NCBI RefSeq assembly: GCF_003121845.1
Contig: NZ_QEWQ01000003.1
Location: 188,501-252,500, forward strand
DNA: 64,000 bases
Source of the DNA: Ignatzschineria ureiclastica
GTDB lineage: Bacteria; Pseudomonadota; Gammaproteobacteria; Cardiobacteriales; Wohlfahrtiimonadaceae
Direction of reading: 5' to 3'
This document shows positions 1 through 9,824 of this stretch, one piece after another (position 1 is the first letter of the stretch; every line of letters starts with the position of its first letter). The notes beneath the pieces were generated by a model. It saw only the letters and a program-made list of their open reading frames with translations, ran no database searches and was not told the DNA's origin. A program made the position numbers and the translations under genes.

Positions 1-224
1 CCGTAAGGTTCTCCAAGACGGTGGGCAAAAACGTCGGCGTGACGTACCACACTGAATGCACTATAGAGAATTGCGATCAAGGAGATAATATTGATCACAA
101 AGAGAAATGCTGTAGATTGGGTTGAACCAAAGAAAAGATCAAAACAGATGACAGCTATAGCGAGTATAACCGCATACTCCTTATGTCGAGTTCCTTTATA
201 TTTTTGACCATCAATTAATCCCAT
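1..224 (-). CDS. chaA: Ca2+/H+ antiporter ChaA, N-terminal fragment
   Basis: Only the first ~74 residues are in the window; the gene runs off the left edge. The peptide starts MGLIDGQKY and includes VVRHADVFAHRLGEPYG, a very characteristic stretch at the start of the ChaA-type calcium/proton antiporter, after two hydrophobic segments (about residues 18-34 and 38-53). ChaA is an inner-membrane cation/proton exchanger. An AAGGAG ribosome site lies 6 bases before the ATG, which fixes the start. Partial because of the window edge, not because of damage. Confidence 0.85.
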   Translation of the reverse strand, partial: MGLIDGQKYKGTRHKEYAVILAIAVICFDLFFGSTQSTAFLFVINIISLIAILYSAFSVVRHADVFAHRLGEPY

Positions 225-617
225 TAATATCTCCTTATCTGTTAAGTGGTATAAACTATCGTAGGCAATGGTGCCCTTGACAGATGAAGATCTCCTAGTT
301 GATCACTTTAAATATCTGACGATAACTATTAATTATCAACTTGGCGCTTTATTTTACTTTTTTTATCGCTAAATTGCTATTTTTTATACGTTTTTTGACA
401 ATAAAGTGCCATATTTTACATCCATTGACATCGAAAACCGACCGAAATATCAGCTCTATACTATTCATTTCATACTGCTATTATCAGATCATCGCAATCC
501 TTCAAACTCCTCTAAAAGTCAATCTTTTATCGAGCATCTGCTAAAGCTATATGGCTTGATTCATTGTTCAATGTGCTTTTGGATTACTCTACTCTTTGAG
601 AGACTTTACTCTTCCCC
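225..617. other. intergenic, no gene seen
   Basis: AT-rich gap between two leftward genes. Short open frames exist on the plus strand but have no ribosome site and no protein-like composition. It presumably carries the chaA promoter, but I cannot point to convincing -35/-10 boxes. Confidence 0.5.
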
Positions 618-1673
618 CTACTCATTGGTGACTTGTTCTGCTTCCTTAGTACCGCAAGTGGGGCAGAAATTGAGAAAAGCATTTTTACGGATATGACAAG
701 TAGGACATCTTTTATAGAGAGTAATACCACAATGCGGGCAATAGTCAATTGAGGGATCACGATAATTTATGCCTCTTTCACAAGAGGGACAGAGTGATTT
801 ATCAAGCCGTTGTAATACAAAGCTATAATTAAGTGTTTTCCGGCGCTCCACATCGCTCGCCGATTCCTCTTGTCGCTGTTTTTCTCGATAACGATTGAGC
901 GTGCGAATCGCATAGTAACCGCCTAAGAATGTCAGGATCAAGCCCACACTAAAGCGCACATACCCCCCATAGCTTGGAAGGTAGGGCACTAATTCAAAGA
1001 AAAAGGCAAAGAGCGCAAAGAAGATGAAACCCCAGCTAAAAGGCCAATAGCGACCGTTCCGGCGCTTCACAAAGAGATAGCCGGCAATCACTAAGAGCGG
1101 TAAAGTGACCGCTAATCGAATGAGGAAAATCTGTAGAACCTGTCGCCGATCAGCCTGATAATAGCGCTCCCAAGCTTGATCTGTGAGCGTGTTGACTTTT
1201 TGCAATAACGCTTCTCGCTTATTCAAAAGGGCTTGCCAATCTTTCTGTGCCGAGAGATTCTCTCGTTCAAGCGCCCCAATCCGATTCCGACTTGCTTCTA
1301 AGGCTTCGGTTCGAGTCATTAACTCAGGATCTCGCTGCGGATCTAAGGTCGCTTCCCGCGTTTTCAGCCAATTCTCAAAGATCTCTTTCTCATTACTATA
1401 GGCTAATTGGGCGATCGTTAAAGCCTCTGCGGCCCCGTTTTTGACAAGTTTCTGCGCATTCAATTGTTCCTCTAATTGATTGTTTTGGGCTAATAACTGA
1501 CTATAATCAGGCTCTTGATAGAAATCCTCAACCTCTAACCGCTCTGTCACTGCCGGCAGATCGCTAATCACACGCTCACCAATGCCGGTTAAGAAAAAGG
1601 CGAATAGAATCGCCACAATCCATAGTAAACGATTTAACCATTTCTCTGTTCTGCGTTTTGATCGACTCATCAT
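618..1673 (-). CDS. membrane protein with coiled coil and C-terminal double zinc ribbon
   Basis: 351 residues, not recognised as a named family. In order: a basic N-terminus and one membrane segment (about residues 15-32), a long charged coiled-coil-like region (about 45-175), three hydrophobic segments (about 180-260), and a C-terminal cytosolic tail with eight cysteines in four CxxC pairs, typical of a double zinc ribbon. The likely role is structural or regulatory at the inner membrane; nothing shows an enzymatic site. AAGGATG precedes two adjacent ATG codons, so the true start may be the second (1670). Stand-alone leftward gene. Confidence 0.75.
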   Translation of the reverse strand: MMSRSKRRTEKWLNRLLWIVAILFAFFLTGIGERVISDLPAVTERLEVEDFYQEPDYSQLLAQNNQLEEQLNAQKLVKNGAAEALTIAQLAYSNEKEIFENWLKTREATLDPQRDPELMTRTEALEASRNRIGALERENLSAQKDWQALLNKREALLQKVNTLTDQAWERYYQADRRQVLQIFLIRLAVTLPLLVIAGYLFVKRRNGRYWPFSWGFIFFALFAFFFELVPYLPSYGGYVRFSVGLILTFLGGYYAIRTLNRYREKQRQEESASDVERRKTLNYSFVLQRLDKSLCPSCERGINYRDPSIDYCPHCGITLYKRCPTCHIRKNAFLNFCPTCGTKEAEQVTNE

Positions 1674-1709
1674 TCATCCTTGTCATCTTAAAATAGTCAA
1701 TGTGCAGTA

Positions 1710-1876
1710 ATATCGGTTCAAAATAAGCTTATTTAAATGCCGGCGCATCAGCCGTAAGAAGCGAGAATGCTGTTCTATCCGGCATCTTGCAAGTGTTGTT
1801 TAATACGGTGTTATGTTCTTTTGCAATCCCATAATCGCTATTTAAAAATATTTTTCTCCAACCAAATTTACTATAT
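1710..1876 (+). repeat. dispersed ~165-bp intergenic repeat, copy A
   Basis: Begins TATCGGTTCAAAATAAGCTT, contains GCCGGCGCAT and TTCTATCCGGCATCTTGCAA, and ends near CCAAATTTACTATA. The same blocks in the same order occur at 46804-46934, and in reverse orientation at 35680-35842 and, more diverged, at 8830-8993. No reading frame; looks like a non-autonomous mobile or REP/MITE-like element. Confidence 0.75.
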
Positions 1877-1912
1877 GGAACGCGCTCATCACGCTATTGA
1901 TAATGAATATAT

Positions 1913-1949
1913 TAAAAAAGAGATGACCATCTTCAGATCGCCATCTCTT
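1913..1949 (-). terminator. hairpin terminator candidate downstream of ispB
   Basis: Read leftward, an AAGAGATG...CATCTCTT hairpin is followed by TTTTTTAAT. It is the first terminator-like structure after ispB, about 210 bases beyond its stop. Confidence 0.5.
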
Positions 1950-2161
1950 CGTCATCAGTTGATGTGATATGCTTGAATATCACTATTGTAGCAACTCTAT
2001 GAATTTCCGTTAAAAATTCTCTTATTCAATCAGACTTCTTCCGAGATTTAATTCGAAAATTCAACCCTAACGCTCAATTCTAACGTTCACTGTATCGCTT
2101 TACTACATCACTTCACTGCTTCACTTTCCCCATCATTAGGGATTAGCCCTTTTAAACGCCC

Positions 2162-3136
2162 TTAGAACTTCCGTTCAACTGCATAGTAAGCTAATGTTTT
2201 TAATGCTTCTTTATAAGGGGAATCCGGCAATGGGGCTAATGCTGCCACCGCAAGATCCGCCTGTTTCACTGCCATTTGATGGGTATATTCCAGTGATTCT
2301 GTACGCGCGACAACTTTTAAAATCGTCTCTAATTTAGAGATATCGGCATTCACAAGCGCATCTTGAATCAACTCCGCCTCTTCCGCTGTTCCTACGCGCA
2401 TCGCATATATGAGCGGTAATGTGGGTTTTCCCTCCGCAAGATCATCGCCGGTATTTTTGCCCATCTCCGCCGCACTTGCCGAGTAATCTAAGATATCATC
2501 CACTAATTGGAAAGCGGTTCCTAAATACATACCGTAAGTCGCGAGCGCCGTTTCATAATCAGCACCGCCGGCTTCTCTTGCTAAAATTCCCGCTACAGCA
2601 CCGGAAGCTTCAAAAAGTTTAGCCGTTTTGGAATAGATGACATTCATATAATTCTCTTCGGTGGTATCAGGATCGCCGATATTCATCAGCTGCATCACTT
2701 CCCCCTCGGCAATAATATTGGTCGCATCCGAGAGAATATTCATAATCGGCATCGACTTGAGGCTGACCATCATCTGAAATGAACGGGTATAGATAAAGTC
2801 ACCGACTAAAACAGCCGCTTCATTCCCCCAAAGCTCATTGGCAGTCTCCCGTCCACGACGCATATCAGAGTGATCGACCACATCATCGTGTAGTAAAGTT
2901 GCCGTATGGATAAACTCAATCAATGTGGCCGCAGTAATGTGTCCATCGCCATCGTAGCCCGCAGCTCTTGCCGCAAGTAACGTGATTAAAGGACGTAGAC
3001 GTTTGCCCCCTGAAGAGACGATATATTGCCCGACTTGATTAATCAAGACGACATCGGAATGAAGCGCACTTAAAATCTTCTGATTAACCGCGGAAAAATC
3101 ATCTTTTGCAAGCGCTTGAACTGCTTCTATTGACAT
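2162..3136 (-). CDS. ispB: octaprenyl diphosphate synthase IspB
   Basis: 324 residues, the normal length for this trans-prenyltransferase. It extends farnesyl diphosphate with isopentenyl diphosphate to make the C40 side chain of ubiquinone/menaquinone. Both aspartate-rich Mg2+-binding motifs are present: DDVVD at residues 84-88 and DDILD at 213-217, together with GGKRLRP near residue 43 for substrate binding. The N-terminus MSIEAVQALA matches the family start. Soluble, cytosolic. It is a single leftward gene here, without the rplU-rpmA neighbours often seen in gammaproteobacteria. Confidence 0.95.
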   Translation of the reverse strand: MSIEAVQALAKDDFSAVNQKILSALHSDVVLINQVGQYIVSSGGKRLRPLITLLAARAAGYDGDGHITAATLIEFIHTATLLHDDVVDHSDMRRGRETANELWGNEAAVLVGDFIYTRSFQMMVSLKSMPIMNILSDATNIIAEGEVMQLMNIGDPDTTEENYMNVIYSKTAKLFEASGAVAGILAREAGGADYETALATYGMYLGTAFQLVDDILDYSASAAEMGKNTGDDLAEGKPTLPLIYAMRVGTAEEAELIQDALVNADISKLETILKVVARTESLEYTHQMAVKQADLAVAALAPLPDSPYKEALKTLAYYAVERKF

Positions 3137-3237
3137 TGTTTAGATACCTTACATTCTCAAAATAAGAAATTTCAATCAGTTTTAATGAATTTCAATTAAA
3201 CCAAAACTTTCCTTATTATAAATGAATTTATGATAAA

Positions 3238-3290
3238 TGGGGGTTCTTTTATGGGACTTCTTTTATAAGACTTCTTTTATGGCAATCATC
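3238..3290. repeat. short imperfect tandem repeat (~14 bp)
   Basis: Three copies of a CTTCTTTTAT-type unit in the gap between ypfJ and ispB. A similar-length tandem with a different unit occurs at 4234-4289. Confidence 0.55.
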
Positions 3291-3316
3291 CAATAATGCC
3301 CCATTATCACACTTCA

Positions 3317-4207
3317 TTATTGCGCAAAGGTATTACAAGCGTTGAGATCGCCACTCTTAAAACCGCGCATAAACCACTGTTGCCGTTGTTGTGATGTACC
3401 GTGAGTGAAGCTATCGGGCACCACTACACCCCGCGCTTCTTTCTGTAGACGATCATCACCAATTGCGGCGGCTGTTCTCATCGCTTTTTCCACATCTCCG
3501 GCTTCTAAGAGATTTTGATGTTGCACTGACCTGCCCCAAATACCGGCCAAACAATCTGCTTGTAACTCTAACTGCACCGAAAGACGATTCGCCTCGGCTT
3601 TACTCTTAGCCTTTGATTGCAACTCTCGAACCTTAGTCGAAATCCCAAGAAGATTCTGCACGTGATGACCGATTTCGTGGGCAATGACATAGCCTTGGGC
3701 AAAATCACCGCCTCCACCTAGATTGCGTTTCATATCATTATAGAAACTGAGATCCAAATAGACTTTCTCATCGGCAGGACAGTAGAAAGGCCCCATTGCC
3801 GCCTGTCCATAACCACAAGCAGTTCCTGTACTTCCATTATAGATAACCAATGTGGGTTCTCGATATTGCATCCCTTGCGCATTAAATTGAGCGCGCCAGA
3901 GATCTTCTGTTTTTGCTAAGGCGACCGCCGTAAAGTCTGCCATCTCTTGCTCTTCTTGCGTAGGCGTATAAGATTGTCCTGCTGTTTGTCGCTCTATTGT
4001 CTGCCCGCCCGGCATCTCTCCTTCGAGTAACGGCGTTAAATCTAGCCCAAAATAACCGCCAGCTAACACGACTAATAGCACCACAATTCCGGCTTTACCT
4101 TTCAGGGGAATGGGAATACCAGCCCCCATCGCCCGTCCTCGGGAACTACGAACATCTCCTCGGCGATCTTCGATATTTTGACTTCGTCTCTCATTTTCCC
4201 AGCGCAT
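3317..4207 (-). CDS. ypfJ: neutral zinc metallopeptidase, YpfJ family
   Basis: 296 residues. The N-terminus [17 protein letters not shown] is the family hallmark, followed by one membrane segment (about residues 38-55) that anchors the protein. The C-terminal domain has the metalloprotease motif HEIGHH at 177-182 and the downstream [11 protein letters not shown] segment that supplies the third zinc ligand. Four or more cysteines in the exported domain could form disulfides. Substrate unknown for this family. Single leftward gene with a weak ribosome site. Confidence 0.85.
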   Translation of the reverse strand: MRWENERRSQNIEDRRGDVRSSRGRAMGAGIPIPLKGKAGIVVLLVVLAGGYFGLDLTPLLEGEMPGGQTIERQTAGQSYTPTQEEQEMADFTAVALAKTEDLWRAQFNAQGMQYREPTLVIYNGSTGTACGYGQAAMGPFYCPADEKVYLDLSFYNDMKRNLGGGGDFAQGYVIAHEIGHHVQNLLGISTKVRELQSKAKSKAEANRLSVQLELQADCLAGIWGRSVQHQNLLEAGDVEKAMRTAAAIGDDRLQKEARGVVVPDSFTHGTSQQRQQWFMRGFKSGDLNACNTFAQ

Positions 4208-4233
4208 CGCATCTATCTCTCTTGTTAATAGGG

Positions 4234-4289
4234 GTTCATTAGTAGAGTTTCATTAGTAAAATCTCATTAGTAGAATTTCGTTAGTAAGC
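4234..4289. repeat. tandem repeat, four ~14-bp units
   Basis: Four head-to-tail variants of TTCATTAGTAGAA just upstream of the ypfJ start. No coding potential; possible replication-slippage product. Confidence 0.65.
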
Positions 4290-4343
4290 TTTACTTTCGA
4301 TCAACATGGTTGAATCGTCATCTATTATGCCGTTTTCTCTACG

Positions 4344-4372
4344 ACAAAAAAAGAGCGCCTTACGGCACTCTT
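4344..4372 (-). terminator. intrinsic terminator of the ankyrin gene
   Basis: Read leftward: AAGAGTGCC, four-base loop, GGCGCTCTT followed by a run of seven T. Lies 54 bases after the stop of the ankyrin gene. Confidence 0.85.
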
Positions 4373-4425
4373 ATTCTCTCGTTCTAACTGCCACGATCTT
4401 ATTGCTTTACATGCAAGATCAAATG

Positions 4426-5103
4426 CTACTTCGCGCCATAACGCTCAAGTACCGTTACAATATTGGTAAATCCTCTATTTTTCGCGTACGTTAGTGCAGT
4501 CACGCCTTTATTATCAGGAATATTAGGATCTGCGCCGCCCTCTAATAAAATTTCAATAATGTCGGCATAAAGTGCTGAACCATTCCCCAATAGAACCGCC
4601 TCTAATAACGCAGTCCAACCTAAATTATTCACATGATTAGGGTCAACGCCGGCTTTCAAAAGGATTTTCACCGTTTCCGGATGGCCTTTTTCGGCTGCGG
4701 GAATAATCGTATTCCCTCCATAACGATTCGTATCTTTTAAATTCGCACCATGCGCTAACGTCAATAGTAAGATCTCATTATAGCCTTGTGCGCCTGCTAA
4801 GAGATACGGCGTATCTTGAATCGCATCTTTCGCATTCACATCTGCCCCGGCTTCAATTAAGATCTTGGCAATCTCAGGGTTATTTTTTTGAGTGGCAATC
4901 ATCAACGGTGTACGCGCTTGAAAATCCCGAGCCTCTAAAGAAGCCCCTTCTGCCACTAATTGCGCAACTGCCACCACATCATTATCCAGTACGGCTTGAT
5001 GTAGATTACTCTCACCTTTGGCATAACCTGCCATCTGTCCGAGCACCAAAACAATCCCTCCTAATAGTAACCATTTTGCCATTAACTGTTTGACCCTTCT
5101 CAT
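4426..5103 (-). CDS. exported ankyrin-repeat protein
   Basis: 225 residues. A signal peptide covers about residues 1-28 (MRRVKQLMAKWLL... AGYAKG). The rest is a stack of about five ankyrin repeats, recognisable by LHQAVLDND, RTPLMIATQKNN, DTPYLLAGAQGY, GNTIIPAAEKGHPETV, GWTALLEAV and GVTALTYAKNRG. Such periplasmic ankyrin proteins bind partner proteins; in some bacteria they sit with catalase, but no catalase gene is adjacent. Followed by its own terminator, so probably monocistronic. Confidence 0.85.
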   Translation of the reverse strand: MRRVKQLMAKWLLLGGIVLVLGQMAGYAKGESNLHQAVLDNDVVAVAQLVAEGASLEARDFQARTPLMIATQKNNPEIAKILIEAGADVNAKDAIQDTPYLLAGAQGYNEILLLTLAHGANLKDTNRYGGNTIIPAAEKGHPETVKILLKAGVDPNHVNNLGWTALLEAVLLGNGSALYADIIEILLEGGADPNIPDNKGVTALTYAKNRGFTNIVTVLERYGAK

Positions 5104-5442
5104 AATCTCCTCTCTTAATTCTAATTTTAATTTTGAACTAATAACAAAATATCACACATTAGGCTATGACAAACGTATTAACATCGAATAATAATGAAAG
5201 TATCCATCGTGCTTAACCAATATTACACACTTATAAAACAAATAGTTAACAACCATCACTCTAAAATCAAAATGAGGGTGCGATATCAAATAAAGAATAT
5301 AAATAAAATAATCCTATTTAACCGCACAAAAAATGATTATTTTGTTCTACAATGAATACGATATCATTCCCTAATATGAAGTGATTTCAGACTTTAGGGA
5401 TTTAAAAGATAGCGATAAAATTAAAGAGTTAGAGGAGAAAAT
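5104..5442. other. intergenic between divergent ankyrin gene and gabD
   Basis: 339 AT-rich bases that must hold both divergent promoters. No clear operator palindrome, riboswitch or small gene seen. Confidence 0.5.
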
Positions 5443-6837
5443 ATGAGCGATATTATTGTTAAAAATCCAGCTACCGGCGAAATTCTTGCCACCGTCAAAG
5501 CCGATAGCGCTGAAGTTGTGAATGCCAAATTAGAAAAAGGCGCTGAAGCTTTTAAACATTTTAGTAAAACAGATGCTTACGAACGCGCAGCCCTACTTGA
5601 AAAGTGGGCGGAACTTATTATGCAGCATCAAGATGAGTTAGCGGAGATTATGACCAAAGAGAATGGGAAGCCGCTCAAAGAATCACAAGGAGAAGTGCTA
5701 TATGCCAAGAGTTACCTTACTTGGTATGCAGAAGAAGCAAAACGCATCTACGGCCGAACCATTCCCGCAAGTAACCCCCATAAGCGCCTATTAGTCACTC
5801 GACAAGGTGTGGGATTAGTGGCCGCGATTACCCCTTGGAACTTCCCGGCAGCGATGATGACCCGTAAAGCAGGTCCTGCCCTCGCTACGGGTTGTACCTT
5901 TATTGTTAAACCAGCGGAAGATACGCCGCTAACGATGATTCGCTTAGTGGAGCTTGCCCATGAAGCGGGGATTCCTGAAGATGTCATTCAGATTGTCAAT
6001 GGTAAGGGGGCTGATATTGGCCCACTATTCACAGCCAGTCCTTATGTGCGGAAGATCACCTTTACCGGTTCAACACCTGTGGGTAAATTACTGATGAAAG
6101 AGAGTGCTGATAGCGTTAAACATGTCTCTATGGAGCTAGGCGGTCATGCACCTTTTATCGTTTGTGAAGATGCCGATATCGACTACACTGTCACGCAAGC
6201 AATCGCTTCCAAATTCCGCAATGCCGGTCAAACTTGTGTTTGTGCCAATCGCTTCCTAGTCCATGAAAATGTATTAGCCGAATTTAGTGAGAAATTTGCT
6301 AAAGCGACTACAGCGCTCAAAGTCGGCAATGGTTTAGAAGAAGGCGTTGATGTAGGGCCTCTCATTAATCAAAAAGGTTTCCAAAAAGTGGTGGCACAAA
6401 TTGAAGATGCCAAAGCGAAAGGGGCAAAAGTCCTTGCCGGCGGTACGACCCATTTTGACGACGAGAAAGGATTCTACTTTATCAATCCTACGGTACTTGC
6501 GAATGTCACCCTTGATATGAATATTATGCAAGAAGAGACCTTTGGTCCGGTGGCGCCCATTATCGCCTTTAAAACCATTGAGGAAGCAATCGAGATTGCT
6601 AATAGTACGCCTTTTGGCCTAGCGGCTTACTTCTTTACCAACAATTATCAAACAGGTATCTACTGCCAAGAGAACCTCACTTTTGGTATTCTCGGTTGGA
6701 ATGATGGTTTACCAAGTACTGCCCAAGCGCCATTCGGTGGCCTCAAAGAGAGCGGTATTGGTAACGAAGGGGGATCTGAGGGTATTGAACCTTACCTTGA
6801 AACAAAATATCTTTCGATTGGGAATGTGAAAGCGTAA
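5443..6837 (+). CDS. gabD: NAD(P)-dependent succinate-semialdehyde dehydrogenase
   Basis: 464 residues, aldehyde dehydrogenase superfamily. Oxidises succinate semialdehyde to succinate, linking GABA/4-aminobutyrate breakdown to the TCA cycle. Visible motifs are ITPWNFP near residue 129, the general-base glutamate E231 in SMELGGHAP, and the nucleophile C265 in [12 protein letters not shown]. The second cysteine two residues later is the pair that forms a redox-sensitive disulfide in E. coli GabD. Good ribosome site (GAGGAGAAAAT). No gabT or gabP nearby, so the exact aldehyde in vivo could differ. Terminated by the hairpin at 6927. Confidence 0.88.
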   Translation: MSDIIVKNPATGEILATVKADSAEVVNAKLEKGAEAFKHFSKTDAYERAALLEKWAELIMQHQDELAEIMTKENGKPLKESQGEVLYAKSYLTWYAEEAKRIYGRTIPASNPHKRLLVTRQGVGLVAAITPWNFPAAMMTRKAGPALATGCTFIVKPAEDTPLTMIRLVELAHEAGIPEDVIQIVNGKGADIGPLFTASPYVRKITFTGSTPVGKLLMKESADSVKHVSMELGGHAPFIVCEDADIDYTVTQAIASKFRNAGQTCVCANRFLVHENVLAEFSEKFAKATTALKVGNGLEEGVDVGPLINQKGFQKVVAQIEDAKAKGAKVLAGGTTHFDDEKGFYFINPTVLANVTLDMNIMQEETFGPVAPIIAFKTIEEAIEIANSTPFGLAAYFFTNNYQTGIYCQENLTFGILGWNDGLPSTAQAPFGGLKESGIGNEGGSEGIEPYLETKYLSIGNVKA

Positions 6838-6926
6838 TGTTTTGCGTTACTCGATCATAAAGAAGAGGCGGGTCACAAAGATCAAATCATCCAATGATCT
6901 CAAAAAATCGCCTCAATAGAGAACCG

Positions 6927-6964
6927 CACCTCAGAAGTTAAACATTACTTTTGGGGTGTTTTTA
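6927..6964 (+). terminator. terminator after gabD
   Basis: Imperfect 12-bp stem CACCTCAGAAGT / ACTTTTGGGGTG with an 8-base loop, then TTTTTA. Confidence 0.7.
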
Positions 6965-7012
6965 TCTCTTCGTACGCTCAACAATCATCAACGATATCAA
7001 CCTTCCCCATTC

Positions 7013-7071
7013 TTTTAAAGTTCCACACGAACTACTTAAAAAATATCTGTCTTAAACCCAATTTACTATAG
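7013..7071 (+). repeat. terminal fragment of the dispersed repeat (copy E)
   Basis: TTAAAGTTCCACACGAACTA ... CTTAAACCCAATTTACTATA matches, base for base with few changes, the outer ~58 bp of the reverse-oriented copy at 35680. The inner GCCGGC part is absent. Lies in the 580-base gap between gabD and gdhA, which otherwise holds only the gabD terminator and the gdhA 5' region. Confidence 0.6.
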
Positions 7072-7417
7072 ATTATCGATCTCTGCTCTATCTGTGATTC
7101 TGTTCACAAGTTCACACGTCCCTTGATCAATTAGACAACTTATTGGCTCAATTTAGTAAAAACTGAATATCCTACGCAAAAAACTCGCGGTTATCGATGC
7201 CCATAAAATGCTTTTTCACAAGGTATCACTCCATTTTTTTGAGGCATTAAAGCAAAAAAAGCTTGAAATTTAACCTAAAACCAATGGTATATTCAATGGG
7301 TAGTTGCTCAATAAAAACAATAATTAACAAGCAAATACTCATCATTCTCATATTTCCTAAAATTCTCACAATAAGGAAGTAAAGAGTATTACCACACAAT
7401 ATAAAAGGAGGGAGACG

Positions 7418-8749
7418 ATGCGCTCATTATCGTCATTTTTAGAAACTGTCCAAAAAAGAGATCCCCTACAACCAGAGTTTTTACAAGCGGTCCGTGAAGT
7501 ATTTACCTCACTTTGGCCATTCTTAGAAAATAACCCTAAATATCGGGATCAAGCACTTCTTGAACGCTTCGTAGAACCAGAAAGAGTGATTCAATTTCGT
7601 GTCTGCTGGGTAGATGATCAAGGTAAAGTACAGGTCAATAGAGCTTGGCGCGTGCAATATAGCTCTGCAATCGGCCCATTTAAAGGCGGTATGCGTTTTC
7701 ACCCTTCAGTGAATCTCTCTATTCTTAAATTCCTAGGCTTTGAGCAGACATTAAAAAATGCCTTGACCAAATTGCCAATGGGCGGCGGGAAAGGTGGCTC
7801 TGACTTTGATCCTAAAGGAAAAAGTTATGGCGAAGTAATGCGTTTCTGCCAAGCCTTAATGACCGAATTATATCGTCATTTAGGCGCAAATACCGATGTC
7901 CCCGCAGGTGATATCGGCGTTGGTGGGCGTGAAGTGGGCTTTATGACCGGTATGATGAAAAAGCTATCTAATGATACTTCCTGTGTCTTTACCGGCAAAG
8001 GGCTCTCTTTCGGTGGAAGCTTAATTCGTCCAGAAGCAACAGGTTATGGCCTTGTCTATTTCACCAATGCAATGCTACAGCGCCATGGATTAGGCTTTGA
8101 GGGAATGCGGGTTTCTGTATCGGGTTCCGGCAACGTTGCGCTATATACGATTCAAAAATCGATGGAAATGGGGGCGAAAGTCATTACCGCTTCTGACTCT
8201 AACGGTACGGTAGTCGATGAAGAGGGCTTTACCCCCGAAAAACTTGCTCGTTTAGAAGAGATCAAAAATAATTATGGACGTGTAGAAGCTTACGCAAAAG
8301 AGCTTGGCTTAACTTATTTAGCGGATCAACAACCTTGGTGTGTGCCTGTTGATATTGCCCTTCCCTGTGCAACTCAAAATGAGTTAGATGTAGAAGCAGC
8401 ACAAATGTTGATCAAAAATGGGGTCAAAGTCGTGGCTGAAGGCGCGAATATGCCCACAACGATTCCCGCTACAGAGCTTTTCGTTGAAGCCGGTGTCTTA
8501 TTTGCACCAGGAAAAGCCGCGAATGCCGGCGGTGTGGCTACATCCGGTTTGGAAATGGCACAAAATGCAGCTCGTATGTCTTGGGATGCTGAAAAAGTCG
8601 ATCGCTATTTACACCGCATTATGTTAGATATCCATAATCACTGCGTTGAATTTGGCGGCGAAGCGAAACAGACCAACTATATTCAAGGCGCTAACATCGC
8701 CGGCTTTGTAAAAGTCGCAGATGCAATGCTCGCCCAAGGTGTTTTGTAA
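7418..8749 (+). CDS. gdhA: NADP-specific glutamate dehydrogenase
   Basis: 443 residues, normal for the hexameric bacterial enzyme that aminates 2-oxoglutarate to glutamate in ammonium assimilation. The catalytic lysine lies in PMGGGKGGSDFDPKGKS (about residues 121-137). The Rossmann domain has SGSGNVALYT near residue 236, with serine-containing spacing typical of NADP-dependent forms. Strong ribosome site AAAGGAGGGAGACG. The ~580-base upstream gap suggests its own regulated promoter, but no operator could be pinned down. Followed directly by a terminator. Confidence 0.95.
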   Translation: MRSLSSFLETVQKRDPLQPEFLQAVREVFTSLWPFLENNPKYRDQALLERFVEPERVIQFRVCWVDDQGKVQVNRAWRVQYSSAIGPFKGGMRFHPSVNLSILKFLGFEQTLKNALTKLPMGGGKGGSDFDPKGKSYGEVMRFCQALMTELYRHLGANTDVPAGDIGVGGREVGFMTGMMKKLSNDTSCVFTGKGLSFGGSLIRPEATGYGLVYFTNAMLQRHGLGFEGMRVSVSGSGNVALYTIQKSMEMGAKVITASDSNGTVVDEEGFTPEKLARLEEIKNNYGRVEAYAKELGLTYLADQQPWCVPVDIALPCATQNELDVEAAQMLIKNGVKVVAEGANMPTTIPATELFVEAGVLFAPGKAANAGGVATSGLEMAQNAARMSWDAEKVDRYLHRIMLDIHNHCVEFGGEAKQTNYIQGANIAGFVKVADAMLAQGVL

Positions 8750-8784
8750 CTCTAACTAGCTGTTTATAGATACAATAAAGATCT

Positions 8785-8830
8785 AAAACCTCATAAGGAC
8801 TTCTGTTTTTAGTGCCTTATGGGGTTTTTA
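8785..8830 (+). terminator. intrinsic terminator after gdhA
   Basis: AAACCTCATAAGG / CCTTATGGGGTTT stem ending in GTTTTTAG, 36 bases after the gdhA stop. Confidence 0.9.
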
Positions 8831-8993
8831 GTAAATTTGGTCTAAGAAAAATAGCTTTTAAGCCTCTAGAGGAGATGTTCAAAAACAAACCTAAAACCTT
8901 ACTAAATTACGCTTACAAAATATCAGATAGAACGGATTCTTTGCTTCTTACAATCTATATACATGCAGTTAAATAGGCTTATTTTGAACCGAT
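8830..8993 (-). repeat. diverged copy of the dispersed repeat (copy D)
   Basis: Reverse orientation. AGTAAATTTGGTCTAAG at one end and TTAAATAGGCTTATTTTGAACCGAT at the other, with CAGATAGAACGGATTCTTTG between, aligns along its length with the copy at 35680-35842. It has drifted more than the other copies and may be old. Confidence 0.55.
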
Positions 8994-9083
8994 CTCATTA
9001 TCTTATTTTACTTAATACAGTTGTTCTGAAAATAAGTCAGTTGTCATCTCAACCATATTTCTGTTTATTTTTTGATGAGAACT

Positions 9084-9099
9084 GCAAATTTGTCATTTC
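9084..9099 (+). promoter_or_regulatory. GCAAATTTGT palindromic motif, site 1
   Basis: GCAAATTTGTCATTTC, 73 bases before the first coiled-coil gene. The same 10-base core recurs at 11333, 18602 (reverse), 18711 and 28500, always upstream of island genes. Possible operator of a shared regulator; no binding protein is identified. Confidence 0.4.
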
Positions 9100-9171
9100 T
9101 CAATACTCTTTTGAATTTCTCTACAATAGGCTTATCAATTCAAGTCTTAATCAATTTCAAAGGAGCACACT

Positions 9172-9762
9172 ATGATTCCATTATTAGTAGGTGTTGGTGC
9201 GGTTGTCGGTGTAGCGGCATTATTTTTAAGTGCAGAGAGTCAAGCAGCAGAGCGAGAATGGAATAGTCGTCGTGTTGCGCTTTCGGATGAAATTGATTAC
9301 CAGACTCGCCGTTTACGCGAACATGCTGCTCGCTCACAAAACTATTTACAATATAAATCCCTTGTGAATGAGCATTATCGTAGTGTGCAAGTGGGAAATG
9401 AGGCCTATCAGCTCTTAAAGAATTGTCGAGTTGCCATTAATGGACTTCGTGAGGCGATCCATCAGGCTAAAAGTGTGCGGAATACTTTAAAAGCCGAGTT
9501 GAACCGTTGCCATAAAAAAGAACGTCATGAGATTTTTGAAAAAATGGCGCTCTATAAAGAGACAATTGATCAATTCTATGAAGATCTCAAACGCTATAGT
9601 TCACAGAAAGATGAGTTTTATGCTCAGGTACAGATGCTCAATCGTGCAACAAGTCGACTTAAAGAGCAAATTCGTGATACCGGTGAAGAGGGGCGTGCTT
9701 GGTATGCTCGTTTAGAAACAAGAACTGAGTCTCGTGCTGCTCATACATTTATTCAATATTAA
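9172..9762 (+). CDS. unknown protein with N-terminal hydrophobic segment and coiled coil
   Basis: 196 residues, family not recognised. Residues 1-20 (MIPLLVGVGAVVGVAALFLS) are a glycine-rich hydrophobic segment that could insert in or lie on the membrane. From about residue 24 to the end it is strongly charged and helical with heptad-like spacing, with a polybasic patch (CHKKERH) in the middle. AAAGGAGCACACT gives a good ribosome site. A second coiled-coil gene with the same design follows 62 bases later, so the two are probably co-transcribed and may form a complex. They sit at the left edge of the defence island, next to CRISPR array 1. Confidence 0.75.
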   Translation: MIPLLVGVGAVVGVAALFLSAESQAAEREWNSRRVALSDEIDYQTRRLREHAARSQNYLQYKSLVNEHYRSVQVGNEAYQLLKNCRVAINGLREAIHQAKSVRNTLKAELNRCHKKERHEIFEKMALYKETIDQFYEDLKRYSSQKDEFYAQVQMLNRATSRLKEQIRDTGEEGRAWYARLETRTESRAAHTFIQY

Positions 9763-9824
9763 AATTGTTCGCCTCATCTACCCATTTTTTTGATCTCTCT
9801 TTCATCTAATTTTAAGGAGTTTTT

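Noticed and set aside
341-696. Two overlapping plus-strand open frames near the left edge
   Set aside because: No ribosome site, no family resemblance, and one runs antisense into the zinc-ribbon gene.
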